DNA of 64,000 bases, from the NCBI GenBank assembly GCA_001890945.1, contig MLAX01000002.1:620001-684000 (forward strand). Direction: 5' to 3'. Positions 34,824-43,567 of this stretch are shown here, piece after piece (the stretch's first letter is position 1; each line of letters opens with the position of its first letter). This DNA is from Alphaproteobacteria bacterium AO1-B (GTDB taxonomy: Bacteria; Pseudomonadota; Alphaproteobacteria; Rhizobiales; Stappiaceae). The translations under genes and the position numbers were made by a program. The notes beneath the pieces are model-generated. The model had not been told where the DNA came from and did no database searches. It was given only the letters and a program-made list of their open reading frames with translations.

Positions 34824-36100
34824 TCGCGTTCACGTCTTTCGGGCTGCTTGGCCTGCTGGCGCTGTCCATCCCGGTCGGCATCGTCCTCTTCCTACTGGCT
34901 TTCGGCATTGATACGTTTTTCAGCCCGTTTCCGCTGATGCGCGGCTTGGGGCAGGTGGTCTGGTCGTCTTCAAACAGCGCAACCCTGATCGCCATTCCAC
35001 TCTTCGTACTTCTTGGTGAAATCCTGGTTCGCAGTGGCGTTGCGCGCCGGACTTATTCTGCACTGGAAAAATGGGTTGCCTGGATGCCGGGCGGTCTGAT
35101 CCACGCCAACATAGCCACGTCGACCATGTTTTCAGCTACCTCCGGATCGTCCGTGGCGACTGCGGCAACGGTTGCAACCGTTGCGATGCCGCAAGCCAAG
35201 GAGCTTGGATACAATCAGAAGCTCTTTTCGGGCGCCATCGCGGCTGGCGGGACGCTTGGGATCATGATCCCACCGTCCATCAACCTGATCGTCTATGGCT
35301 TTCTAACGGAAAGCTCCATTCCGCAGTTGTTTCTGGCCGGGCTTATTCCGGGCCTCGCGCTGGCCGGCCTCTTTATGCTGATCACAGTGCTCCTGTGCAT
35401 CTTCAAACCGTCCCTGGGCGGTCCCAAACGCCCCAGTTCCTTGGCTGACAAGCTCTCGGGGCTTGGCGATCTTCTCCCGATCCTCGGTTTGTTTGCCGCA
35501 ATCATCGGCTCGATCTATGCCGGTTGGGCGACACCAACAGAAGCTGCGACCGTTGGGGTGGCGCTTGCACTCCTTATTGCCGCCCAGCAAAAGGCGCTCA
35601 GTTGGGAGATGCTGTCCGAAGCGTTGCGCGGGGCCGTCAAGACATCGGCCATGATCATGCTCGTCGTTATTGGCGCCTATGTCCTCAACTTCGCCCTGAC
35701 AGCTGCCGGTGTCAGCCGGTCCTTGCAAAACCTTTTGGGTGGTTTGGGGCTCGGGCCACTGGAGACGCTTCTGGTGATCATCCTGATGTACATCATTCTG
35801 GGCTTCTTCATTGAGACCCTGTCGCTGATGGTCGCGACCATTCCGATTGTTGTGCCGATCATCGTCCAGCTTGGCTACGACAAGATCTGGTTTGGCATCC
35901 TCATGATCATTCTAGTGGAGATGGCGCTCATCACGCCACCGGTCGGGCTCAACCTTTATGTGGTGCAGGCCGCCCGAAAAACCGGCAGGTTCTCAGATGT
36001 GATGCTCGGCTGCATTCCCTATGCCTTGGCGATGCTTGCCATGGTCGGGCTGTTGATCCTGATGCCGCAAATCGCCTTGTTCCTTCCGTCTACACTTTGA
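34820..36100 (+). CDS. TRAP transporter large permease (DctM)
   Basis: Membrane subunit of 426 aa with about 12 helices that carries out sodium-coupled transport. DctM-type motifs include TLIAIPLFVLLGEIL, ATSGSSVATAATVATVAMP and GTLGIMIPPSINLIVYGFLTE, and the C-terminal EMALITPPVGLNLYVVQ. It starts by ATGA overlap with the small permease and its stop overlaps the possible TTG start of the DUF2848 gene. Confidence 0.92.
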   Translation: MIAFTSFGLLGLLALSIPVGIVLFLLAFGIDTFFSPFPLMRGLGQVVWSSSNSATLIAIPLFVLLGEILVRSGVARRTYSALEKWVAWMPGGLIHANIATSTMFSATSGSSVATAATVATVAMPQAKELGYNQKLFSGAIAAGGTLGIMIPPSINLIVYGFLTESSIPQLFLAGLIPGLALAGLFMLITVLLCIFKPSLGGPKRPSSLADKLSGLGDLLPILGLFAAIIGSIYAGWATPTEAATVGVALALLIAAQQKALSWEMLSEALRGAVKTSAMIMLVVIGAYVLNFALTAAGVSRSLQNLLGGLGLGPLETLLVIILMYIILGFFIETLSLMVATIPIVVPIIVQLGYDKIWFGILMIILVEMALITPPVGLNLYVVQAARKTGRFSDVMLGCIPYALAMLAMVGLLILMPQIALFLPSTL

Positions 36101-36108
36101 GGAAATTC

Positions 36109-36762
36109 ATGAAGTTCACGACAAGCGAAGGCGTGCTGGAAAGCACGCCCCAGCGGCTCATTGTTGCCGGATGGACCGGCCGGAATAAAGCGGCCGTTGA
36201 TCACCATATTGCTGAACTTGAAGCGATTGGTGTTCCGGCACCGTCAACCGTACCGCTCTATTATCAATGCGCGCCGGAGCTTCTCACCCAGGCTTCCCAA
36301 ATTCAGGTTGTCGGCAAGAACACGTCCGGTGAGGCTGAGCCTTTTCTTGTTGAGTTAAACGGCAGCACCTGGTTGGGCCTCGCCTCCGATCATACGGACC
36401 GGGCCCTTGAAACCTACTCTGTGGCGCATTCAAAACAGATCGCTGCCAAACCGGTCGCCGGTGAACTCTGGCCATTCGACAGCGTGCAGGACCATCTGGA
36501 CGAAATTGTTCTTCAATCCTGGATCCTGGAAGAGGGGGCGTGGACCCTCTATCAGGACGGCACGCTGGCTGCGATCCAGCCGCTTAAGGATCTCATGGAC
36601 GGTGCAAACTTCCAGAACGGAACGGCCATGCTTTGCGGAACGTTACCGGCAATTGGCGGTGTTCGCCCGGCAGCCGATTTCAAGATGCGCATGTATGATC
36701 CCAAAACCTCCCGGGAGATCACTTGGGCCTACAGCACACTCGCACTGGATGCAGTCGCCTGA
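36109..36762 (+). CDS. DUF2848 family protein (fumarylacetoacetate-hydrolase-like)
   Basis: Predicted 217-aa cytoplasmic protein of the DUF2848 family, distantly related to fumarylacetoacetate hydrolase. Conserved stretches are VAGWTGRNKAAVDHHIAELE, VPLYYQCAPELL, LGLASDHTDRALE and FQNGTAMLCGTLP. ATG 36109 is preferred because GAGGAAATTC precedes it; TTG 36097 is an alternative. No activity is established. Linkage to a DUF1445 gene and a TRAP system suggests successive steps on one imported compound. Confidence 0.82.
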   Translation: MKFTTSEGVLESTPQRLIVAGWTGRNKAAVDHHIAELEAIGVPAPSTVPLYYQCAPELLTQASQIQVVGKNTSGEAEPFLVELNGSTWLGLASDHTDRALETYSVAHSKQIAAKPVAGELWPFDSVQDHLDEIVLQSWILEEGAWTLYQDGTLAAIQPLKDLMDGANFQNGTAMLCGTLPAIGGVRPAADFKMRMYDPKTSREITWAYSTLALDAVA

Positions 36763-36889
36763 ACACGATTTCCTTGAGGCTGTGACAAGGTCCCCGACGC
36801 TCTGCCTGCACTGTTGCTGTAAATCTATGCGGTAAAACGTTGCTGCAACGCATCCAAGGCTTGCGCAGGTTCGTATTCCGGAAAATACT

Positions 36890-37774
36890 TTGCCGTCGCG
36901 CTTTCCGGGAGACAGGCTCATTCGTACGCATACCGCAGACACCGAATACCGGATAAGGCACTTAAGAACCTTGTTCTTGTCTGACATTCACTTCGGGACC
37001 CGCGGGTGCCAGGCGGATGTTTTGCTGGATTTTCTGGCGCTGCACCACGCCGATACGATCTACCTGGTCGGCGACATCATTGATGGCTGGCGGTTGAAGC
37101 GCAAAAGATACTGGCCGGAAAGCCACCAAGCCGTAATCGATGAGTTGCTAGCGCGGGGCAGGGCGGGCATCAAAATCATCTATTTGCCCGGAAATCACGA
37201 CGAATTCTTGAAAGACACCCAGCCGCTACGGTTTGGTTGCGTCGAGTTTACGGAAACCGCAGAGTTTGAGACCGCGGCTGGCCGCAAGTATCTTGTGCTC
37301 CATGGGGATCAGTACGATCTCATTGTGCAAAAGGCCAAGTGGCTTGCCTTCCTTGGGGACCAGTTTTATGCATTTGCCCTATGGACGAACACGTGGGTAA
37401 ACAATATCCGCCGGAAATTTGGTTTGAATTACTGGTCGCTCGGGGCTTTTGCCAAACAACATGTCAAACAGTTCGTCAACGTCATCAGCGCGTTTGAGGG
37501 TGAAGTGACCAAGGATATCAAGGATCGTGGTTTGGATGGCGTTATCTGCGGTCATATTCACCATGCGACCGATCAGGAAATGAATGGTACGCGTTATCTG
37601 AATACCGGTGACTGGGTGGAAAGTTGCACGGCCATCGTTGAAACCCATGACGGTGTTCTGGAGATCGTTCGCTGGCGGGACAGCGGCGCGCATCCTGACG
37701 CTGGAAATTCAGACGGCAAAAGGGCCTTGAAACCGGCCGGAAAACTTGAAAGAGAGCGGACCGTCGCTGCATGA
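36890..37774 (+). CDS. LpxH-like metallophosphoesterase (UDP-2,3-diacylglucosamine hydrolase family)
   Basis: Calcineurin-like phosphoesterase of 294 aa. Metal-site motifs are LFLSDIHFG, LVGDIIDGW, LPGNHDE, VLHGDQYD and CGHIHH, arranged as in the UDP-2,3-diacylglucosamine hydrolase-related group common in Rhizobiales beside a glycosyltransferase. It may act on a lipid or sugar-nucleotide pyrophosphate; it need not be the lipid A enzyme. The N-terminus is uncertain: the longest frame starts at TTG 36890. It overlaps the glycosyltransferase gene by ATGA. Confidence 0.85.
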   Translation: MPSRFPGDRLIRTHTADTEYRIRHLRTLFLSDIHFGTRGCQADVLLDFLALHHADTIYLVGDIIDGWRLKRKRYWPESHQAVIDELLARGRAGIKIIYLPGNHDEFLKDTQPLRFGCVEFTETAEFETAAGRKYLVLHGDQYDLIVQKAKWLAFLGDQFYAFALWTNTWVNNIRRKFGLNYWSLGAFAKQHVKQFVNVISAFEGEVTKDIKDRGLDGVICGHIHHATDQEMNGTRYLNTGDWVESCTAIVETHDGVLEIVRWRDSGAHPDAGNSDGKRALKPAGKLERERTVAA

Positions 37775-38808
37775 AATCACTGCTTTTTGTGTCGGATGCC
37801 TGGCATCCGCAGGTCAATGGCGTCGTCCGCACCTTGGAATATACGGCTCGAGAGTTGGAAAAACGCGGCATTCGCGTTGAGTACCTCACCCCGAACGGCT
37901 TCACCACAATACCGTGTCCAACCTATCCGGAAATCCGGCTTGCGCTGACCACAAGGGGCAGGGTTGGTCAGCACATCAAGGACTTCGATTGCGACCACAT
38001 TCACATTGCAACTGAAGGCCCGTTGGGCTTGCTTGCAGCTAAGGTCGCGCGTAAGGAAAAGCGCTCTTTTACAACAAGTTATCACACCCGGTTTCCAGAG
38101 TATGTTGCAGCCCGCGTGCCTTTGCCGAAAGCGCCGTTCTATGCCTGGTTCCGGCGGTTTCACAATTCCGCATCCGGGTGCATGGTCGCGACGGACGAGT
38201 TGGAAACCAGCCTTCGGGACCGTAAGTTTCAAAACCTGATGCGGTGGTCCCGCGGTGTCGATACAGACATCTTCAAACCCTATGAGGGCAGTGTCCTGCC
38301 GTCCGATCTCCCGAGGCCAATTTTCATGAATGTCGGCCGGGTTTCGGTCGAAAAAAACATTTCCGCATTTCTGTATCTGGATTTGCCCGGTTCCAAGGTC
38401 GTTGTTGGGGACGGACCGCAGCTGGAAACCCTTAAGCGGGACTATCCAGATGTCCATTTCACCGGATCCAAGACCGGAGAAGAATTGGCGCGGCATTATG
38501 CCAGCGCAGACGCGTTCGTGTTCCCGTCCCGGACTGACACCTTCGGCCTTGTGCTTTTGGAAGCCCTTGCATGCGGAGTTCCGGTTGCCGCGTACCCCGT
38601 AATGGGGCCGGTGGATGTCATCGGCGACAGCGGAGCAGGGATCCTGTCCGATGATTTGCGGGAAGCGGCTTTGGCCGCGCTCGACATTCCAAGGAATGTG
38701 TGCCGCGCTACGGCCCTCAGCCAAAGCTGGGCGGTCTGTACAGACCAGTTTTTAAGAAATACGGCTGCAGCGGACGCCGCGCATCGTCAAAACGGATCGG
38801 CAGTTTGA
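37771..38808 (+). CDS. glycosyltransferase family 1/4 (GT-B fold)
   Basis: GT-B glycosyltransferase of 345 aa. The N-domain has SDAWHPQVNGVVRTLEYTARELEKRG and the DHIHIATEGPLG strand; the C-domain has FMNVGRVSVEKNI and the donor-binding motif TFGLVLLEALACGVPVAAYP. This resembles MgtA/SqdX-like glycolipid transferases. Joined to an LpxH-like phosphoesterase by overlapping codons, it probably builds a membrane glycolipid. The ending is convergent with the small secreted protein gene, 10 bp away. Confidence 0.88.
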   Translation: MKSLLFVSDAWHPQVNGVVRTLEYTARELEKRGIRVEYLTPNGFTTIPCPTYPEIRLALTTRGRVGQHIKDFDCDHIHIATEGPLGLLAAKVARKEKRSFTTSYHTRFPEYVAARVPLPKAPFYAWFRRFHNSASGCMVATDELETSLRDRKFQNLMRWSRGVDTDIFKPYEGSVLPSDLPRPIFMNVGRVSVEKNISAFLYLDLPGSKVVVGDGPQLETLKRDYPDVHFTGSKTGEELARHYASADAFVFPSRTDTFGLVLLEALACGVPVAAYPVMGPVDVIGDSGAGILSDDLREAALAALDIPRNVCRATALSQSWAVCTDQFLRNTAAADAAHRQNGSAV

Positions 38809-38818
38809 TACGTCCCAA

Positions 38819-39166
38819 CTAGTCGACTACCCGGAAACGGACACCCTCGGAACTGATATACCGATTGTCACCAAGCCGCTTGAAGCTGACACAGCTGGTG
38901 CCTTTTGCCGGGCCTCTTGGAAATGTCGAGCAGATCTGGTTTCCGCGCGCCCGCCAAGTGCCATCGACCGAACCAAGAAGCGCTTTCGCCGACACAACGC
39001 CGCCTGGCATGTAACGCATCGTGACCCGCATGCCGAACCGGTGCGTGATAATCGTCTTGTTCAACATCTCGTTCTGGATTTCGCGCGCTGTGAGCGTGTT
39101 TGCAACGGCCGTTTGAGGCAGCGAACCCAACAGCAGCAGGGCAACCAAAAGCGATCTTATCATCAT
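38819..39166 (-). CDS. small secreted protein of unknown function
   Basis: About 115 aa from ATG 39166. A clear signal peptide (MMIRSLLVALLLLGSLPQTAVA) leads to NTLTAREIQNEMLNKTI, then a beta-rich region with GTWRARGNQICSTFP and FKRLGDNRYISSEGVRF, a pattern seen in small periplasmic proteins of Rhizobiales. Two cysteines could form a disulfide. Longer frames extend to 39280 but would hide the signal peptide; ATG 39172 and 39163 are near alternatives. I do not recognise a function. Confidence 0.6.
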   Translation of the reverse strand: MMIRSLLVALLLLGSLPQTAVANTLTAREIQNEMLNKTIITHRFGMRVTMRYMPGGVVSAKALLGSVDGTWRARGNQICSTFPRGPAKGTSCVSFKRLGDNRYISSEGVRFRVVD

Positions 39167-39476
39167 GACCATTCCATCCAATGTCGTGGTGCGATCGAAA
39201 GATATGGTCTGATTACGCATGAAAACGGTGTGCGGACCATTCAGCATAATTGGCAAGAGCGTATGTGGAGGGATCTGCATCCACTAGCACATCAGTTCAG
39301 CAACATCGTAGTCAAAACGCATAATCAATATTATGGAATATTTTATATAACCACAGAAACAGCGGAGTTACGGTCCAACCGGACACTTTGAAACGTAAAA
39401 TCCCATCGTGTGATATCGACACTGGTTTGCAGTCATCACCTCCGCATCGCACATTGAAACAAACCACGCTCAGGAT
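39167..39476. other. AT-rich intergenic region, about 310 bp
   Basis: Between the recX stop and the small secreted protein start. It contains an AT-rich patch with repeats AATATT (39327-39332) and AATATT (39337-39342) followed by TTTATATAACC, far lower in GC than the surroundings. It probably holds the promoter of the leftward small secreted protein gene. No gene is seen. Confidence 0.4.
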
Positions 39477-40007
39477 CTAAGCGCAGAGAACGTCCAGGTC
39501 TGCGTCAATGATCTGACGAGCGGTCTCGTAATCAAAACCAGCGCGGCACATCGCGGCGATGTCTTTTAAGCGCCGGTCATCCCGTTTGGCCTGATCACGG
39601 AACGGTCCGAACCGTCGGCGCTTTGCATAAGCGATCGCGGCTGTTCGATCTTCCGACGTGTCTTCGGCCATAACAGCTTCGATAATATGTGCTGGAACGC
39701 CTTTGGCCCGAAGCTGTGCTTCGATCTTCTTCTTCGATTGGCCCTTGCGCCTAAGGCTCGCCAGTTTCATCTCTGCAAATCCACGGTCATTGACCATGCC
39801 ATTGCGGACGCATTTTAAGACAATGCCTTCGATGAGATCGCGGTAATCATCCGCCACCAAATCGAGCGCATGACACGCGCGGGAGACCTTGCGCTCAAGC
39901 ACTTTTCGCAAATTGGCCTCAGTGCTCGCGTAGCGCTCAAGATAATGAACGGCAGACCGGGTCAATCGGTCTTCTGTCGGGATCTTGTATCGCCGTTCAG
40001 CCGGCAT
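39477..40007 (-). CDS. recX: RecX family regulatory protein
   Basis: Small all-helical protein of 176 aa from ATG 40007 (MPAERRYKIP). RecX-like three-helix repeats are visible (ALHYLERYAST-type AVHYLERYASTEANLRKVLERKV, RGFAEMKLASLRRKGQSKKKIEAQLRAKGV, RRFGPFRDQAKRDDRRLKDIAAMCRAGFDYETARQII). The family inhibits RecA filament growth. recA is not adjacent here. The start overlaps the end of the MBL hydrolase gene by 11 bp. Confidence 0.85.
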   Translation of the reverse strand: MPAERRYKIPTEDRLTRSAVHYLERYASTEANLRKVLERKVSRACHALDLVADDYRDLIEGIVLKCVRNGMVNDRGFAEMKLASLRRKGQSKKKIEAQLRAKGVPAHIIEAVMAEDTSEDRTAAIAYAKRRRFGPFRDQAKRDDRRLKDIAAMCRAGFDYETARQIIDADLDVLCA

Positions 40008-40839
40008 CCACCGCGATCCTGGGCCTTGTTTCCGCCAATGCACCGTCGATCAGAATTTGAAGACCATCAAAAGCCGGCTCGATGCCATCCGGCAGCTCAG
40101 CTTTCAGTGTTTCATAATCCAAATCGTTGTGAAGATTGGTGAAAATCGCTTTTTGGGGCACAAGGTCTTTTGTCCAACTGAGCGCGTCGTCCAAATTGAA
40201 ATGGCTGGGGTGCGGATTGCGGCGCAAACAATCCAAAATTAGCAGATCCAACCCGGTCAAAAGATCGAAACTTTCACGGGAAATATCCGAAACATCAGGG
40301 ACATATGCCGTGTTTCCAATCCGAAATCCAAGGGCATTGATTTCACCGTGCGTAACTTCAATCGGCAAAAACTCAATCTCACCGCCAGGACCGTCGATCA
40401 CAACCGGCATTCCCGCTGTCATACCGTGCCGATCGAGAATGGGCGGATAACTGGACCCCTTGGGGGTTTCAAAACAATAGCCGAAGGCGGCCATTGCCTT
40501 GTCGAATGTCGGGATATCCATGTAGACCGGGATCCGCCGCCGATCGCGGACCATGAACGCCCTCAGATCATCGATCCCGTGAAGATGGTCGGCATGCGCA
40601 TGGGTGTAAAGCACGGCATCCATGCGTTGAACATCAGCACCAAGAAGCTGATCGCGCAGATCCGGGCCGGTGTCTATCAACACCGTTGTGCAGCCGTTAT
40701 CCCCAAACTTTTCCACAAGCAGTGAACAACGCCGCCGCCGGTTCTTAGCCTCCTTAGGATCGCACTTTCCCCAATCGTTCCCGATCCGTGGAACGCCGCC
40801 GGAAGACCCACAACCGAGGATCGTCAGCCGGACACTCAT
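39997..40839 (-). CDS. MBL-fold metallo-hydrolase (PhnP-like)
   Basis: Metallo-beta-lactamase-fold hydrolase of 280 aa. The N-terminus LTILGCGSSGGVPRIGNDWGKCDP and metal motif THAHADHLHGIDD, plus the GDVSD-like PDVSDIS, match the PhnP/phosphodiesterase-type branch. It follows tatD with an ATGA overlap, the usual tatD-MBL pair of Rhizobiales. The exact substrate (cyclic phosphodiester or other) is unknown. Confidence 0.88.
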   Translation of the reverse strand: MSVRLTILGCGSSGGVPRIGNDWGKCDPKEAKNRRRRCSLLVEKFGDNGCTTVLIDTGPDLRDQLLGADVQRMDAVLYTHAHADHLHGIDDLRAFMVRDRRRIPVYMDIPTFDKAMAAFGYCFETPKGSSYPPILDRHGMTAGMPVVIDGPGGEIEFLPIEVTHGEINALGFRIGNTAYVPDVSDISRESFDLLTGLDLLILDCLRRNPHPSHFNLDDALSWTKDLVPQKAIFTNLHNDLDYETLKAELPDGIEPAFDGLQILIDGALAETRPRIAVDAG

Positions 40840-41648
40840 GCTGCGCCCGCTACTTCGTTGGAAACACTTTCCGGCTTCGGCACCTTTTTGAAAAGACGGA
40901 AGAAATTCTCTGTGGTCTGACGGGCGATCTCTTCTTCGTTCACGCCGCGAACCTCCGCAAGAACAGCGGCCGTCATGGCAGTGTAAGCTGGTTCATTGCG
41001 TTTGCCGCGTCTTGGTTGGGGGGCAAGGTAAGGGGCGTCGGTTTCCACAAGCAACCGATCGGCCGGCAGCTCGCGGGCGATGTCGCGCAACTCCTCGGAC
41101 TTTTTGAAGGTCAGGATACCGGAGAACGATACGTACAGACCGAGCTCAATGCCGGTGAGGGCAAGATCGCGGCCAGAGGAAAAACAGTGCAGCAAGGCAG
41201 GGAAGGCCCCCTTCCCCATTTCCTCGCGCAGGATCGCCGCCATGTCGTCGTCCGCATCGCGGGAATGAATGACCAAAGGCAAACCAGTCTGCCTCGCTGC
41301 CTCGATATGGATCCGCAGGCCTTCTGCCTGCGCGTCCCGCGGCGCCTTGTCATAGAAGTAATCGAGCCCGGCTTCACCAATAGCGACAACTTTCGGATGT
41401 TCGGCCAATTGGACAATTTCGTCGACGGGGATACCGCGTTCAGTGCCTGCATTGTGCGGATGGGTGCCGACAGAACAGTAGACCTCAGGGTAGGCTTCAG
41501 CGATGGCGCGCACCTGATCGAACTTTCGGATATGGGTGCAGATCGTCACCATCAACTCAACGCCCGCATCTTTTGCCCGGGCGATGAGCTCGTCACGTTC
41601 GCCTTCAAAGTCTGGAAAATCGAGGTGGCAGTGGCTGTCAACAATCAT
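40836..41648 (-). CDS. TatD family metal-dependent hydrolase
   Basis: TIM-barrel metal-dependent nuclease family protein of 270 aa (YcfH branch). Motifs are DSHCHLDFP, SVGTHPHNA, IGEAGLDYFYD, PLVIHSRDADDD, LLHCFSSG and VETDAPYLAPQPRRGKRNEP. The last phrase is a strong TatD signature. It lies next to holB with 90 bp between; in many Rhizobiales metG occupies that gap. Confidence 0.93.
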   Translation of the reverse strand: MIVDSHCHLDFPDFEGERDELIARAKDAGVELMVTICTHIRKFDQVRAIAEAYPEVYCSVGTHPHNAGTERGIPVDEIVQLAEHPKVVAIGEAGLDYFYDKAPRDAQAEGLRIHIEAARQTGLPLVIHSRDADDDMAAILREEMGKGAFPALLHCFSSGRDLALTGIELGLYVSFSGILTFKKSEELRDIARELPADRLLVETDAPYLAPQPRRGKRNEPAYTAMTAAVLAEVRGVNEEEIARQTTENFFRLFKKVPKPESVSNEVAGAA

Positions 41649-41738
41649 GGAATGCCGTTCTGAACGTTTCAGGTGGTGTTTTCAAAAAGGTACATACGGG
41701 TCTGGTGATCGAAAAACCAGACATCAAATTTACGCAAG

Positions 41739-42806
41739 TTATGTCCGCACGGACCGAAGATTCAAAAAGAAATCCAGAACGACCTGTTTGCGGTCAAGAT
41801 TAAGCGCATCAGACTCCGCAATTGCTTTTTGTGTGCCTTCCCAGAGGTTCACATAGGCATAGGCGGCGCCGGTGCCGGCTGCAATCGACCGGCGCATTTG
41901 ACCATGCAGCCAGGTTTCCGCAACGTGCTGAAAGCTCTCCCAGTTGTCGGTCTGACCGCGGGCGGCAACCAGATCGGACAAGGCATGAAGCGCCTTCAAA
42001 TCCATCTGACTGCCGGCTTCTGCGAGTTTTCTCGTGCCCTGGGCGATCGCCAAGCCATCGCCTGCCAACAAGGTCAGTGCGGCTCTTAAGCTACCATCGG
42101 CGGTCTGGGCGATTTCAGATAGGCCGCTGACATCCGGGATCGCGTGTCCGGCAAGATCGCGCAGGCCGTTGGCGATGTCGGCTTCAGAAAGCGGCGCCAT
42201 GTCCAACCGGCGGCATCTGGACCTGATGGTGGGGAGCAATCGGCCCGGCGCATGGCTCAAGACAAGGAACAAACACCGTTCAGGTGGCTCTTCAAGTATC
42301 TTCAATAACGCATTGGCAGAACTTGCATTCATATCGTCGGCAGCATCAACGATACAGACCCGCCAGGCCCGCGCAGATGCGGTTGTTCCGAAGAAGCTGA
42401 CGGTTCGGCGAACTTCATCAACGGGAAGATCGGCTTTGAACCGTTTGCCCTTGTCATCCCAGGGCCGGCGCAAATGCAAGATGTTCGGATGCCCGCCTGC
42501 AGCGACCTGCCGGACGACATAATGGTCTTCGGGAACACTAAGATCGTGCACCATCGCGGTTTGCGGCCCAAACCGGTCCGGATTGGCCAGAACAAACTTG
42601 GCAAAGCGGAATGCCAGTGTCGCCTTGCCGATACCCTTCGGCCCGCCCAAGATCCAGGCGTGGTGCAGCCGCTCTGAACGGTAAGCGTCCAGAAGGCTCG
42701 TCTCCGTTTCGCCATGACCGATCAGAACGTTGCGCTGGTGCGGCAGCGGGATACCCGGCAGGGCATCGACCTCTGGAGTTTCAACAGGTTCGTTTCTGCG
42801 CGCCAA
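41739..42806 (-). CDS. holB: DNA polymerase III subunit delta'
   Basis: Clamp-loader subunit of 355 aa. The AAA+ core shows WILGGPKGIGKATLAFRFA, the VDEVRRTVSFF region, VCIVDAADDMNASSANALLKILEEPP and LPTIRSRCRRL. The four-cysteine zinc module found in enterobacterial delta' is not seen. It starts at TTG 42806, directly after the tmk stop (42809). The order tmk-holB is conserved. Confidence 0.92.
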   Translation of the reverse strand: MARRNEPVETPEVDALPGIPLPHQRNVLIGHGETETSLLDAYRSERLHHAWILGGPKGIGKATLAFRFAKFVLANPDRFGPQTAMVHDLSVPEDHYVVRQVAAGGHPNILHLRRPWDDKGKRFKADLPVDEVRRTVSFFGTTASARAWRVCIVDAADDMNASSANALLKILEEPPERCLFLVLSHAPGRLLPTIRSRCRRLDMAPLSEADIANGLRDLAGHAIPDVSGLSEIAQTADGSLRAALTLLAGDGLAIAQGTRKLAEAGSQMDLKALHALSDLVAARGQTDNWESFQHVAETWLHGQMRRSIAAGTGAAYAYVNLWEGTQKAIAESDALNLDRKQVVLDFFLNLRSVRT

Positions 42807-42808
42807 AG

Positions 42809-43546
42809 TCAGTCGGCCTCCTGCGCCAGGGTGTCCGTTCTCAGCTGATCCTGAAAGGCAGCCTCGACTGCGGATTGAATGGATATGCTGACGGCTTCCA
42901 TGTCCTTTGACCCATCGATGACGGCAAAGCGGTAAGCCTCTTCCGTTGCCAAATCCAGAAACCGTTTCCGGCGGCCTTCGTGGACACGAAGAGCCTCGCC
43001 CTCGAATCGGTCCGGCCCACCGCTTGTGTCTGTCTTCGCGCGTTCCTGCACCCGAGCCAGGCCGAGTTCCGCCGGCACATCAATCAGGATTGTGAGTTCC
43101 GGCCGGACACCGGCCACGGCTGCGGTTTCCAATAGCCTCAAATAGTTCAGATCTACGCCCGCTTCCCCCTGATACACCAACGTGGAGTCCGAATAGCGGT
43201 CGCACAGAACCCAATCGCCACGTTCCAGCGCTGGCTTGATCAACGTATCCACATGATCTGCACGCGCAGCAGCAAAGAGCATGGCTTCGCCACGCGGGCC
43301 GAGATCACGGGCTTCACCGGACAGGAGCATGGTGCGAATTTTTTCGGCACCCGGCGACCCACCTGGCTCTCGCGTGACGATGACCGTCTTGCCAAGACTT
43401 TCCAGAAAAGCCTTCAAGCGGGCTATTTGAGTGGACTTGCCAGCCCCCTCGCCGCCTTCAAAACTGATAAAGTGTCCCTGCACCTGGTTCCGGCCCTGTT
43501 TTTTTTTCCGCTGTTTGCCTTGCCGGGCCGAACGGGGGGTTGTCAA
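42809..43546 (-). CDS. tmk: thymidylate kinase
   Basis: dTMP kinase of 245 aa that makes dTDP for DNA synthesis. P-loop FEGGEGAGKSTQI, the DR(Y/H) motif CDRYSDSTLVYQG, and EPGGSPGAEKIR are intact. The N-terminus carries about 24 extra lysine-rich residues (RQGKQRKKKQGRNQ) before the core; a later start within it is possible. The gene follows the DD-carboxypeptidase homologue by 21 bp. Confidence 0.93.
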   Translation of the reverse strand: MTTPRSARQGKQRKKKQGRNQVQGHFISFEGGEGAGKSTQIARLKAFLESLGKTVIVTREPGGSPGAEKIRTMLLSGEARDLGPRGEAMLFAAARADHVDTLIKPALERGDWVLCDRYSDSTLVYQGEAGVDLNYLRLLETAAVAGVRPELTILIDVPAELGLARVQERAKTDTSGGPDRFEGEALRVHEGRRKRFLDLATEEAYRFAVIDGSKDMEAVSISIQSAVEAAFQDQLRTDTLAQEAD

Positions 43547-43567
43547 CCGGTGGGTCTCAGGATTTTA

